DNA of 50,602 nucleotides from Treponema saccharophilum DSM 2985. Lineage in GTDB: Bacteria > Spirochaetota > Spirochaetia > Treponematales > Treponemataceae. The notes under the pieces were generated by a model, which worked only from the letters and a program-made list of their open reading frames with translations, had not been told where the DNA came from and ran no database searches. Within the stretch, counting starts at the first letter, position 1. Every line of letters begins with the position of its first letter. Location: contig NZ_AGRW01000035.1 in NCBI RefSeq assembly GCF_000255555.1, positions 1-50,602 of the forward strand, given 5' to 3'. Both the position numbers and the translations under genes were made by a program. Positions 25,729-34,447 of this stretch are shown piece after piece.

Positions 25729-25757
25729 ATTATACGGCACAAAACCGCATAAATCAA
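25729..25757 (-). promoter_or_regulatory. Consensus promoter, leaderless, for the methyltransferase
   Basis: TTGATT, a 17-base spacer and TATAAT on the minus strand, then six bases to the ATG. It is the clearest of the leaderless-type promoters in the window. Confidence 0.8.
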
Positions 25758-25830
25758 AACAACCTTGAAAAAACCTTCACGGAACATTAAACCGTTTCGG
25801 AATGACGCGGGTAGAAAGAAAGACGGACAC

Positions 25831-25871
25831 AAAAAAAGCGGAAACAGAACGCTGTCCATTTCCGCATTTTT
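25831..25871 (-). terminator. Terminator of the efflux operon
   Basis: On the minus strand GCGGAAA pairs with TTTCCGC across a 14-base loop, followed by seven T residues, about 20 bases after the PII-like stop. A-runs on the other side could also stop opposite-strand transcription. Confidence 0.85.
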
Positions 25872-25891
25872 GACGCGCAGTCAGGGAGTCG

Positions 25892-26218
25892 TCACACTTC
25901 CTCGGACTGGCTCACGAAGCAGGCGATTCCCTCGCCTATGTACTGGAGCCGCAGCTGCTCGACGATTTCGATTATCTTCTTCGCATCGTCGTCTGAGCAG
26001 TAGATGATGTACATCATGTTGAGCTGCGGCCAAATCGCGTCCCCGAGACGCGGGTTCGAGTAGCCCGCCCCCATCACGCCCGCGATTTTTGTGTACCGCG
26101 CCGCGACTTCCCGCTCCTTGAACAGTTGGGCGAAATCCTCCTCGATTGCCTGCGAGAATATTATCTCCACCCTCTTCTGCACGCCCGCGTGAATTTTTAT
26201 GTTCTCAACGTATCCCAT
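25892..26218 (-). CDS. PII-like small ferredoxin-fold protein
   Basis: A 108-residue protein whose pattern (GVMGAGYSNPRLGDAIWP, MMYIIYCSDDDAKKI, LRLQYIGEGIACFV) resembles PII-like and CutA-like trimeric sensors. It is the last gene of the efflux operon, 108 bases after the RND pump. Such PII-like proteins may regulate transport in response to a small molecule or ion; that is inference. AAGGAGG upstream of 26218 fixes the start; the frame is open for another 34 codons but not plausible. Confidence 0.6.
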   Translation of the reverse strand: MGYVENIKIHAGVQKRVEIIFSQAIEEDFAQLFKEREVAARYTKIAGVMGAGYSNPRLGDAIWPQLNMMYIIYCSDDDAKKIIEIVEQLRLQYIGEGIACFVSQSEEV

Positions 26219-26326
26219 ACATTCCTCCTTGCACGCCGCCCGAACATACATTCCGGGCAGATTAAAAACACGGGAACGGAAACGCGATTTCCGCGCGCCA
26301 TTCCCGCCGGCATCGCTCAAGTCTAA

Positions 26327-29300
26327 TCATATACCCGCGCCGATGTCGTTGTAGCGCTCCATCAGTTTCTTCGCCTTCGCCAAATCCTTCGCCTTCTTGC
26401 GCTCGAATTTCGCGCGGGCGATATCCTCCGCCGTCTTTTCGAGCGAAACCTTCACGGTTCCGTCTTTCGGGACGGGAAGGCCGAGCTTGGCGGCGCGCTT
26501 GGCAGCTTTCTTGAGCCTGCGCGCGTTGAAAATATAGTAAATCGTCGGCATGAGGAACAGCGTCATCAGCGAGCCGAACGTCATTCCGCCGAAAACCGTG
26601 AGCGAAATCGGCTGCATCGAGCGGGAACCTTCGCCGGGGAAGAACGCCATCGGTGCGAGCGAAATGACGGTCGTGAGCGTCGACATGAGAATCGGGCGGA
26701 GGCGGTTCCGCGCCGCCTGGACGCACGCGTCCTCAAGCGCATATCCGCGCTTTCTGAGCAGGTTCGTGTAATCGACGAGAACGATTCCGTTGTTGACGAT
26801 TGTTCCGACAAGGACGAGCACGCCCATTATCGTGACGACGTTCAGCTGGTTTCCCGAAATCAGGTAGATTGCGATGACGCCGATGAACGAAAGCGGAATC
26901 GTGAGGATGACGATGAACGGGTCGAGCAGCGACTCGAACTGGCTTGCCATGACGGTAAAGACGAGGAATGCCGCGAGGATGATTATCATCCCGAAATTCC
27001 GCACAGCTTCCATCATGTCCTCCATCGCGCCCGAGTAGTTTATCGAAACGCCGTCGTCGAGGAGGATGTTCTGCGAAATCGCCTTCTCCACCTGCGCCTG
27101 GACATCGCCGATAGAAAGCCCCTCGACGGGTTTCGCCGTTACGTGGATGATTCGCGCCTGGTTCTCGCGGAAAATCGTGACGGGGGCTGTCGTCTGCTCG
27201 TAATGCGCGAAACTTGAGAGCGGAATACGCAAGCCGCTAGAAGTCACCATCGAGATTGAGTCGAGGTCGGAAAGCTTTGCGCGGTCCTTCTCGGAAATTC
27301 TGACGACGACGTTGATGTCGTCACCGTTCTTTGTGAAGCGGGACGCCGTCGTTCCGCTTATGACGCCCGCAATCTCGTTGCCGACGGAATACACGCTCAG
27401 TCCGAATTCCTGCATTCTGTCGCGGTCGAATATTATCTCCGCCTGCGGAAGTCCGTCCTCCAAATCGGAAGAAACCTCCGTGACCCAATCGCCGAGCTTG
27501 TATTTGAGAAGTTCCTCCACGGCTTTCGCGGTCTCCATGCACTTGTCGAGGTCGTCGCTCTTTATGTTCACGGAAACGCCCGACGAGCCGCCCGCGCTGT
27601 TCGCGTTTGTTCCGAACGAAAGGTCTGCGCCCGGGAACATCGTGAAATACTTCCTTAGCTTCGCCTTCGCCGTTTTCTCGCTGTCCCATCCGGCAAGGCG
27701 CTCCTTCGGCTCGTGGAGCGTGAACGTGACCGTTCCCGTGTTCGTCTCGGCAGATGAGGAGATGAACGACGTTCCGCCGACTGCGACGGTCGTGTATTTC
27801 ACGCCCTCAAGCTCCTTGAGCGCCATCGCCTCGAATTCGCGCATCATGTCCTCGGTAATCTCAAGCCGAGTTCCCTGCGGAAGCTTGAAATCGACCGTGA
27901 CGGAGTTCGCCGCCGATTCCGGCATGAAGATGAAGCCGACGACGGGAACGGAGAAAATCGAAAGGAAGAAAAGCGCGATGATTGCGAGAATCGATATAAG
28001 CTTGTGATGAAGGACGAACGAAACGCCCCTCGCGTACTTGTCGTCGAGCCTGTCGAAGAAATTGTTGAACGCCCTGTTCACGCCGTACGAGATTCCCGAC
28101 TGCTTTTTCGCGAGCTGCTTCGTCACGAATTTCGAGCAGAGAACGGGAACGAGCGCGATTGCGACGATGAGCGACGACATGAGCGAGAAGATTATCGTCC
28201 ACGAAATGTCGTTGAACATCTGCCCCATAAGCCCGAGCTTGCTCTTGAAGACGAGCATCGGGAGGAAGATGCAGACGGACGTGAGCGTCGAGCCGGTTAT
28301 CGAGGAGACCATCTCCTGCGAGCCGAGGACGGCAGCCACGCGCGGTTTGGTGTCGCGCTCGATGTACGAGTAGATGTTCTCGAGGACGACAATCGAGTTG
28401 TCGACGAGCATTCCTATTCCGAGGAGAAGTCCCGCCATCGAAATCATATTTATCGTGATTCCGCGCAGGTACATGCACAAAAGCGTTATCATCACGGAAA
28501 TCGGAATCGACAAGCCGACGATGAGCGTCGATTTTATCGAGCGGAGGAAGATGAACAAAATCGCGATTGCGAGAAGCGCGCCCTGGACGACCGACATGAC
28601 GACCTCATTTATCGTCTGCGAGATGATGTCCGTCGTGTTCGACGTCTCGAGGATTTCTATGTCAGAAGGAATCTCCGTCTTGAGCTTCTTGAGCGTCTTC
28701 CTGACGTTCTCGGCTGCCTGCACGGAATTCTTTCCCGACTGCTTCTGGATGTTTATCATCACGCACGGCTTCCCGTCGAGATAGGCGAGCGTCGACTCGT
28801 CCTTGAAACCTTCGTAAACGTCCGCGATGTCGCGCAGGCGGATTGTCCTCGGCATAGAGTCGGAGCCGACTTTGTAGGAGATGACGGTGTTCCGCAAATC
28901 GTCGAGCGACTTGTACTTTCCGTCGTTCTTTATCGTGTAGTTCGTGTCGCCGGACGTAATCGTTCCGCCGGAGCTCTGTATGTTCTGCACGCCAATCATC
29001 TGAGCGACAGACGAAATCGTAAGCCCGTACGCCTCGAGCCTGTCGCGCGGAATATCGACGTTTATCGATTTCTCGCGCCCGCCCGAAACGTTTGCGGATG
29101 CGACCCCGTCAATCTGCTCAAGCCGGGACTCTATCGTGTCGTTCGCGAACGCGCGCAGCTCCTCTGGGGTGCGGCTTCCGCGGAGCGCGAGCGTCATTAT
29201 CGGCATCATCGACGGGTCCATCTTTATCGTAATCGGGGAATCCGCGCCGTCGGGCAGGAAGTTCCGCACCAAATCGATTTTGTCACGGACGTCGCCGCCC

Positions 29301-29611
29301 GCCGCATCGAGGTTCGTCCCGAAATTGAATTCGAGGATTACGAGCGAAATTCCCGCCATCGAGCGCGACTGGATTTTCTTCAGCCCGGAAACGCCGGAAA
29401 GCGAGCTTTCGAGCGTCGACGTAAGCCCCTGCTCAATCTCCTCCGGTCCCGCACCGTCGTATGAGGTGTAGACGAGCATGTACGGGAGGTCCATATCAGG
29501 ATACATATCGACCGGCAGCTGCGTCATGCAGAACGTCCCGAGAATTATCATCAGGACGAACACGAGCATCGTCGTGACCGGTTTGTTCACGCATTTTTCA
29601 GAAAACGTCAT
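26327..29611 (-). CDS. RND-family efflux pump (HAE1/AcrB-like)
   Basis: A 1094-residue inner-membrane transporter with about twelve membrane segments and two large periplasmic loops. It starts with an N-terminal helix and an LPVDMYPDMDLP motif. The TM4 proton-relay region reads GMLVDNSIVVLENI, with only the first of the usual Asp pair kept. The TM10 region reads VNNGIVLVD, lacking the AcrB lysine. This fits SwrC/YerP-like members rather than AcrB. A C-terminal cytoplasmic tail of about 70 residues, rich in Lys and Ala, is present. It works with the adaptor and TolC encoded upstream. GGAG about 10 bases before the ATG supports the start. Confidence 0.95.
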   Translation of the reverse strand: MTFSEKCVNKPVTTMLVFVLMIILGTFCMTQLPVDMYPDMDLPYMLVYTSYDGAGPEEIEQGLTSTLESSLSGVSGLKKIQSRSMAGISLVILEFNFGTNLDAAGGDVRDKIDLVRNFLPDGADSPITIKMDPSMMPIMTLALRGSRTPEELRAFANDTIESRLEQIDGVASANVSGGREKSINVDIPRDRLEAYGLTISSVAQMIGVQNIQSSGGTITSGDTNYTIKNDGKYKSLDDLRNTVISYKVGSDSMPRTIRLRDIADVYEGFKDESTLAYLDGKPCVMINIQKQSGKNSVQAAENVRKTLKKLKTEIPSDIEILETSNTTDIISQTINEVVMSVVQGALLAIAILFIFLRSIKSTLIVGLSIPISVMITLLCMYLRGITINMISMAGLLLGIGMLVDNSIVVLENIYSYIERDTKPRVAAVLGSQEMVSSITGSTLTSVCIFLPMLVFKSKLGLMGQMFNDISWTIIFSLMSSLIVAIALVPVLCSKFVTKQLAKKQSGISYGVNRAFNNFFDRLDDKYARGVSFVLHHKLISILAIIALFFLSIFSVPVVGFIFMPESAANSVTVDFKLPQGTRLEITEDMMREFEAMALKELEGVKYTTVAVGGTSFISSSAETNTGTVTFTLHEPKERLAGWDSEKTAKAKLRKYFTMFPGADLSFGTNANSAGGSSGVSVNIKSDDLDKCMETAKAVEELLKYKLGDWVTEVSSDLEDGLPQAEIIFDRDRMQEFGLSVYSVGNEIAGVISGTTASRFTKNGDDINVVVRISEKDRAKLSDLDSISMVTSSGLRIPLSSFAHYEQTTAPVTIFRENQARIIHVTAKPVEGLSIGDVQAQVEKAISQNILLDDGVSINYSGAMEDMMEAVRNFGMIIILAAFLVFTVMASQFESLLDPFIVILTIPLSFIGVIAIYLISGNQLNVVTIMGVLVLVGTIVNNGIVLVDYTNLLRKRGYALEDACVQAARNRLRPILMSTLTTVISLAPMAFFPGEGSRSMQPISLTVFGGMTFGSLMTLFLMPTIYYIFNARRLKKAAKRAAKLGLPVPKDGTVKVSLEKTAEDIARAKFERKKAKDLAKAKKLMERYNDIGAGI

Positions 29612-29674
29612 AAAAACAACTCCACCAAATCCTAAAAAAACGCGGCAGAAAAGAACTATTCCTGCCGGAACACA

Positions 29675-30580
29675 TCAGTTCATTATGTTGACTTTCGAGC
29701 CGTCGTTGAGAAGCGACATTCCCTTCACGACAATCTCGTCGCCGGCTTCGATTCCCTTCGTTATCTCGGTCATGTTGTCCACGGAAAGCCCGATTGATAC
29801 GGGAACGAGCCGGACGGAAGATTCTTTTCCGGCACGCCCGCCCGAGACGACGAACACGTACGGCTTGTCGTCTCGCGTGACGACCGCCCCGGACGGAATA
29901 ACGATTGCGTTCTTCACGCTTTCGGTGACGAGCTTGACGCGGGCGTACATTCCGACTTTGACGCGGCTGTCGGTCTCGTTGAAGCGCAGCTTGACCTGCA
30001 TCGTGCGCGTCATCGTGTCGAGCACGGGGCTGACCTCGAATACCGTCGCCTTGAATTCGACTCCGGGATACGCGTCGAACGTCACAATCGCAGTCTGGTT
30101 GTTCTCAATTCTCGAAATGAACCTCTCCGCGATGTTTATCTTTATCTCAAGGTCGTCAGTCTGCGCGACGGTCGCGACGCTTGCAGCCTGGGAGACAGTC
30201 GCGCCGACAGTTGCGGGAAGAGCGGTCACGCGCCCCGATATCGGCGATTTCACGGGGCTTGCCGAATAGTTGTATCCCGCGCGCGACGCATCGACATACG
30301 CGATTACCTGGTCCTTTTTCACGGTGTCGCCGACGGATACGAGCACGCGGCTTATTTTCCCCGCCATGTCCGGCATGACGGCAACCGCGTTGACGGAAGC
30401 TACGTCCCCGCCGAATTCAAGATAGTCGTCGAGATTCCCCTCGCCCGTTTTATACGTGTTTACGGCGAAAATCTGCTCCGCCTCAAAAGCCTCCTCGGCC
30501 TTCGCGGATTTTTTTCCGCCACAGCCGACCAACGAAACGGCGAGCGTCGCCGCTGCAAATCCGAACAAAACCTTTTTCAT
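29675..30580 (-). CDS. RND efflux membrane-fusion (adaptor) lipoprotein
   Basis: A 301-residue periplasmic adaptor. The lipobox LVGC (Cys20) makes it a lipoprotein. It has a biotinyl-lipoyl-like region (about 65-135, VSVGDTVKKDQVIAYVD and SPVKSPISGRVTALP) and beta-barrel regions, but little of the coiled-coil hairpin of AcrA; this suits a short adaptor. GGAGGAATT precedes the ATG. It lies 63 bases upstream of the RND gene in the same operon. Confidence 0.93.
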   Translation of the reverse strand: MKKVLFGFAAATLAVSLVGCGGKKSAKAEEAFEAEQIFAVNTYKTGEGNLDDYLEFGGDVASVNAVAVMPDMAGKISRVLVSVGDTVKKDQVIAYVDASRAGYNYSASPVKSPISGRVTALPATVGATVSQAASVATVAQTDDLEIKINIAERFISRIENNQTAIVTFDAYPGVEFKATVFEVSPVLDTMTRTMQVKLRFNETDSRVKVGMYARVKLVTESVKNAIVIPSGAVVTRDDKPYVFVVSGGRAGKESSVRLVPVSIGLSVDNMTEITKGIEAGDEIVVKGMSLLNDGSKVNIMN

Positions 30581-30610
30581 AATTCCTCCAATTTTCTTTT
30601 CGATAAACCC

Positions 30611-30635
30611 GCCCGGAACGCAAATTTCCGAACGG
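30611..30635. repeat. Short dispersed element, second copy
   Basis: GCCCGGAACG followed by CAAATTTCCGAACGG, matching the copy at 16,713-16,738 in order and spacing. It lies in the 76-base gap between the TolC and adaptor genes. Confidence 0.55.
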
Positions 30636-30656
30636 AGCCGACAACGGCGCGCACCA

Positions 30657-32039
30657 TCACTCCGAAAGCGGCGTGTTCAGCGTGTTCTCCAAATCCATGA
30701 GCGCGGAAATATAGCTGTACTTCTGGTTCAGGAGCCCGAGCTTCGCCTTGTTCAGCGATTCCTCCGCGTCGCGGAGGTCGAGCAGCTCCGTCATTCCGTT
30801 CCGGTACGAGCGGTACGTCGCGTCGTATGCGCGCTGCGCGAGCGTCACGTTCCGCCCCATCGCGTCAATCTGCGCCTTCGCCTGATTGAGCGTGTCGACC
30901 GCCTTCCTGACCTCGACTTTCTGGTTCTCGCGGAGCGTCTCCATCGTAAGCTCAAGCTTCGCGATATTCGCCTTCAAATCCTTCGCCTGCTGCCTGTTCG
31001 ACGACCACGGAAGCATGTTCGTCACGTTCCACGCGAGCGTGAGAGAAAGCGATCCGGAATCGTACCACTCGTCGTCATTTCCGATTCCCTTGTAGAAATG
31101 GAACGCGCCGTCGGAGCCGATGTACGCGGGCTGCCATCCGTAGTTGAGCGAAAGCGCCGGCGTCCACGTCGCGATGTCGAGCGCGCTGAGGTTCATCTTG
31201 AGGACATCGACCTGACCTTTGAGCGCGCGTATGTCCAAATCGTTCTCGCCGTAGTTGTCGATAAGCGTCGCGACATCGGTGTCGATGTATTTCGGCTCAA
31301 TCGTCCCCTCAAGTTTTATCCGCGTCCCGACCGGCATTCCGAGCAGGAACGCGAACGTGTCGAGGCTCTGGATGAGGCTCTGCTCCGCCGACTCGACATC
31401 CGGCTTCGTGTTCTGGTAGTTAACCTGCGTCTGGAGAAGGGAAAGCTCCGGAATCGCGCCCGCCTTGTAGCTTGTCTGCGCCTGGACCATGCGCTGCCGC
31501 GCGTTCTCGAGCGTCGCCTTTTGGATTTTCAGGTTCTCCTGCTGGAGGAGAAGCCCGTAGAAAAGCTTCTTTATGTTCAGGATGGTGTCCTTCTGGCTTT
31601 GCTCCCAAGAAATTTTCCCGTTCTCGTACTCGGCTTTCTTCGCGCGGATTTGCCAGATATATGCGAGCGACAGGTTGAGGCTGGCGGAAACAGTGCCGAC
31701 TGCCGCCCAATGCTCCTCCTCGTCGACAAAATCGGTCTTCAAACCGCCCGACATCGCGGCACTGCTCGGAGAGTATTCTGTCGAGCGGCTCATCGTTCCG
31801 GAAACGCTGACCGACGGAAGAAACACGTTCCACGAATATTTCGCGGCTCGCGCCTTCATCTCAAGGTCGATATCGTTGCTTTTGAGCGTGCGGTTGTTCG
31901 CCATCGCATATTCGACAGCCTGCTCTAGGTTTATGGAAACAGTCTCCAAATCCGTCGTGCTGTCAGACTGAACCTGCGCCGTTGCCAGATTTCCCAACGC
32001 GGCAGAAAAAAGAATCGCCGCACAGACTTTTCTAATCAT
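30657..32039 (-). CDS. TolC-family outer-membrane efflux protein
   Basis: A 460-residue protein with a signal peptide (cut probably after ATA in NLATAQ) and two repeats of long helices typical of OEP/TolC. The N-terminal SINLEQAVEYAMANNRTLK and the late LNQAKAQIDAMGRNVTLAQRAYD and GMTELLDLRDAEESL are family blocks. It forms the outer-membrane exit duct for the pump. GGAGGTCAT precedes the ATG. It follows the regulator gene by 56 bases. Confidence 0.93.
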   Translation of the reverse strand: MIRKVCAAILFSAALGNLATAQVQSDSTTDLETVSINLEQAVEYAMANNRTLKSNDIDLEMKARAAKYSWNVFLPSVSVSGTMSRSTEYSPSSAAMSGGLKTDFVDEEEHWAAVGTVSASLNLSLAYIWQIRAKKAEYENGKISWEQSQKDTILNIKKLFYGLLLQQENLKIQKATLENARQRMVQAQTSYKAGAIPELSLLQTQVNYQNTKPDVESAEQSLIQSLDTFAFLLGMPVGTRIKLEGTIEPKYIDTDVATLIDNYGENDLDIRALKGQVDVLKMNLSALDIATWTPALSLNYGWQPAYIGSDGAFHFYKGIGNDDEWYDSGSLSLTLAWNVTNMLPWSSNRQQAKDLKANIAKLELTMETLRENQKVEVRKAVDTLNQAKAQIDAMGRNVTLAQRAYDATYRSYRNGMTELLDLRDAEESLNKAKLGLLNQKYSYISALMDLENTLNTPLSE

Positions 32040-32095
32040 ATGACCTCCATATTTTTTTTATAAACAACGTTCCTACATCTCAGTTCAGGGCGTTC

Positions 32096-33295
32096 CTACT
32101 TTATCCCGAACTGCATGAAGCCGAACATCTCGTCCACAATCCCGCGCAACTCTTCCTCGCGAAGCCCGAATTCGTCGTTCTTGAAAACGAGCGAGATCGG
32201 AAGAAGCCCGCTCCAGTATGAAATCAGCTCCGGAAGGAAACGGAAACCGAGGTCGATTTTGTCGCACTCCCCGGTCATGTGCATCCGCTTTTCCCAGACG
32301 TTCATCACCTCGATTTCCTTCTCGCCACTGTCCTCGCTCGACGTCCGCAGAATCCAGCCGCAAATGGGAAGGAGCGACGGCCGGCAGAGGAAATAATTCA
32401 GCTCAGTGTGCATCGAAATGTAGATGAACTCCGAGAAATTCCTCGCCTCAATCGAATTCTCCCGCACAAGCTCGACGAGAACCTGGAATTCGCGGTCGAT
32501 GAGCTTCCTGACCATGTGGTTCTTGTTGTCGAAATAGAAATAGAGGCTGCTCTTCGCCATGCCGAGCTCCGAGGCGATTTTCTCCACGGTCACGTTCGGA
32601 AGCCCATCGCGCCTGATTACGGAAGCGAGCGCGGTGAATATCCTGTCCTCGTCCGGAAAAACGTTCGCGTCGATTCTGCAAAGCTCAAGAAGCTCCTTCC
32701 GCCGCCCGTCGTCAATCGGAACGGGAAAAAGGACGTCCCCTTCCCTCGCGAACGACGCGAACCCGCCGTTGAGGAAGTTCCAGAGCTTCTCGGGAAAATC
32801 GCCGCACCCGACAGCCCCCCTGAGCATTCCCTCGCGCACTTTTATGAAAAAAAGAATCGCGGTCGAGCAGAAGAAAATCTCCGAATTCTTATGCACGCCG
32901 GAAATCTCCACCCCGCATTCGGAGCATTTTTTCGAAACGACATGCCTGCAAAGGTCGCTGAAATTGCAATCGTAGGAAAACTGCACGATGAAATACGAGA
33001 TAAGTTCAGGATGGCTGACGAAAAACTCCACAGCGTTTATGAATATCGCCTTGAAAAACGGAATGCCGCCTTCCTCGGAAATTCGCCGCCCCTCGTCGAA
33101 CCTGTCCGCGATGAGATTCATAAAATGGTTCCTCATCTCCTCGACAAGCGCGCCCTTGCTCGAAAAATGCCTGTAGATTGCCGGCTTCGAAATGCCGACC
33201 TTCTCCGCCAACTGACTGAGCGAAAAATCGACATTGCGCGAGTCGCCAAAGAAATTGAATGCCTCTTCAAGAATCAGCTCTTTCGTAGTACCCAT
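32096..33295 (-). CDS. Tandem TetR-family regulator (two TetR domains in one chain)
   Basis: A 399-residue fusion of two TetR-type units. HTH 1 is at about residues 26-48 (LAEKVGISKPAIYRHFSSKG) and HTH 2 at about 234-257 (IASELGMAKSSLYFYFDNKN), each followed by its own helical ligand-binding-like region. Family members are normally about 190-210 residues with one HTH and bind DNA as dimers, so one chain could act as a pseudo-dimer or bridge two sites. A palindrome upstream is a likely autoregulatory operator. It is the first gene of the efflux operon and probably represses it. Confidence 0.92.
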   Translation of the reverse strand: MGTTKELILEEAFNFFGDSRNVDFSLSQLAEKVGISKPAIYRHFSSKGALVEEMRNHFMNLIADRFDEGRRISEEGGIPFFKAIFINAVEFFVSHPELISYFIVQFSYDCNFSDLCRHVVSKKCSECGVEISGVHKNSEIFFCSTAILFFIKVREGMLRGAVGCGDFPEKLWNFLNGGFASFAREGDVLFPVPIDDGRRKELLELCRIDANVFPDEDRIFTALASVIRRDGLPNVTVEKIASELGMAKSSLYFYFDNKNHMVRKLIDREFQVLVELVRENSIEARNFSEFIYISMHTELNYFLCRPSLLPICGWILRTSSEDSGEKEIEVMNVWEKRMHMTGECDKIDLGFRFLPELISYWSGLLPISLVFKNDEFGLREEELRGIVDEMFGFMQFGIK

Positions 33296-33299
33296 ACAA

Positions 33300-33321
33300 T
33301 GTTACCGTCCGTTCGGTAACA
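33300..33321 (-). promoter_or_regulatory. TetR-type operator upstream of the efflux operon
   Basis: Perfect inverted repeat of eight bases, TGTTACCG at 33300-33307 and CGGTAACA at 33314-33321, around a six-base centre. It is of the classic TetR-operator style (TTACCGAACGG). On the minus strand TTGACG-18-TAATAT lies just upstream, so a bound repressor would cover the transcription start. Confidence 0.8.
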
Positions 33322-33353
33322 TATTAACAACAAACAGGAACAATCGTCAAGGC

Positions 33354-33660
33354 GGTTGCGGTTGCGGTTGCAGGGGATTTTCGCGACATGTTTTCCTGCT
33401 TTATGGACGCAACCGTTCGACCGCGAGCCGCGGAGGCGGCGCGCTCCTTTGGGGGATGGCGAATGTGTGCTTTTCTGAAGGGCGACATGTTTTTCTGCTT
33501 TGTGAATGCGAAGGTTGCGGTTGCGGTTGCATTGTTTTTTCGCGACATGTTTTTCTGCTTCGTGGATGCAACCGTTCGGCCGCGAGGCGCGGGGGCGGCG
33601 CGCTCTTTTGGGAGATGGGGCGCGTGAGTTTTTTTGGGGAACTTGGTTTTTGCGAGGGGG
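33354..33660. repeat. 159 bp imperfect direct repeat, two copies
   Basis: Three GGTTGC hexamers open each unit, at 33354 and 33513 (159 bp apart). Both continue with GCGACATGTTTT, GCAACCGTTCG and GGCGGCGCGCTC. A partial third CGACATGTTTTTCTGCTT lies at 33483. The 365-base gap between regulator and TPR genes contains this and the operator. Open frames through it are likely spurious. Confidence 0.75.
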
Positions 33661-34299
33661 TTACATGCCGGCGCGGGCGCGGAAATCGTCGAGGTTCTCG
33701 CATTTCAGGCGTGCGGCTTCGGCGAATTCGGCTTCGGCGGAATCCGTGTCGCCGGAAAGGGCGAGCGCGACGGCGAGGTTTGCGCGGATGACGGCTATTT
33801 TCGGCTCGGCTCGGGCGGCCTTCGTCAAATCGGCGACGGCTTCGGAATATTTTCCCGATGCGATTTTCAGGGCGCCGAGGCTTGCGTACGCCTCGCCTTT
33901 CTCGGGATTCAGCTCGACGGCGCGGGCGTACGAGCGTTCGGCGGAAGCATCGTCGCCAATCTCGCGGTACGTGCGGCCGAGCTGGACGAGCATCCTGTAA
34001 TCGGGCTTCAGAGCGAGCGACTCCTCCATGTACGGAATCGCGGATTCGAAATCGCCCTCGGTCATGCAGATGTTCGCTATGAAATTCAGAATCGTCTCGC
34101 GGGAATAATTGCTTTCCTCGTCGAGAGCGCGCTTGAAAAGGCTGACGGCGCCGTCGTAATTTTTCTGGCGCGCCGCCGCCATCGCATCGTGGACGGTGGA
34201 GTCGCCCGGCTTCGCGCAGGAAGCGAGAGACACGCAGAGAGAAATGAGCGCGGCGACCACAAAAACTGATGACGATTTTTTTCCATTTGCCTTTTTCAT
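33661..34299 (-). CDS. TPR-repeat lipoprotein
   Basis: A 212-residue protein with a lipobox LASC (Cys28) and then about four tetratricopeptide repeats (for example ESALALKPDYRML, RAVELNPEKGEAYASLGAL and KAARAEPKIAVIRANLAVAL). TPRs mediate protein contacts, here probably in the periplasm. The frame stretches back another 112 codons over the divergent MinD gene, but the lipoprotein start at 34299 is clear. No ribosome site is present, and TTTAAT ends seven bases before the ATG. Confidence 0.88.
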   Translation of the reverse strand: MKKANGKKSSSVFVVAALISLCVSLASCAKPGDSTVHDAMAAARQKNYDGAVSLFKRALDEESNYSRETILNFIANICMTEGDFESAIPYMEESLALKPDYRMLVQLGRTYREIGDDASAERSYARAVELNPEKGEAYASLGALKIASGKYSEAVADLTKAARAEPKIAVIRANLAVALALSGDTDSAEAEFAEAARLKCENLDDFRARAGM

Positions 34300-34409
34300 G
34301 ACGAGCATTAAACCACGAATCGCAATCGAAAATAACCCCCGCGGAACGATTTCGCGCGGTCGGCGAAAAAAGACAGTCGGCGCGCAGGAAAAACGCGGGG
34401 TAAAAATCA

Positions 34410-34439
34410 TTGGACTTTTAAAAAGCACTCCTTTATACT
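34410..34439 (+). promoter_or_regulatory. Promoter of the MinD-like gene, predicted leaderless
   Basis: TTGGAC at 34410-34415, 18-base spacer, TATACT at 34434-34439. +1 falls near 34446, two bases before the first ATG and five before the second. Confidence 0.75.
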
Positions 34440-34447
34440 TGCAGATT

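Noticed and set aside
28004-29464. Open frame antisense to the RND pump
   Set aside because: Arg/His-rich composition and position over a certain gene mark it as a shadow.
33234-33791. Plus-strand frame over the 159 bp repeat
   Set aside because: It overlaps the regulator start, the operator and the TPR gene and follows the repeat; no ribosome site.
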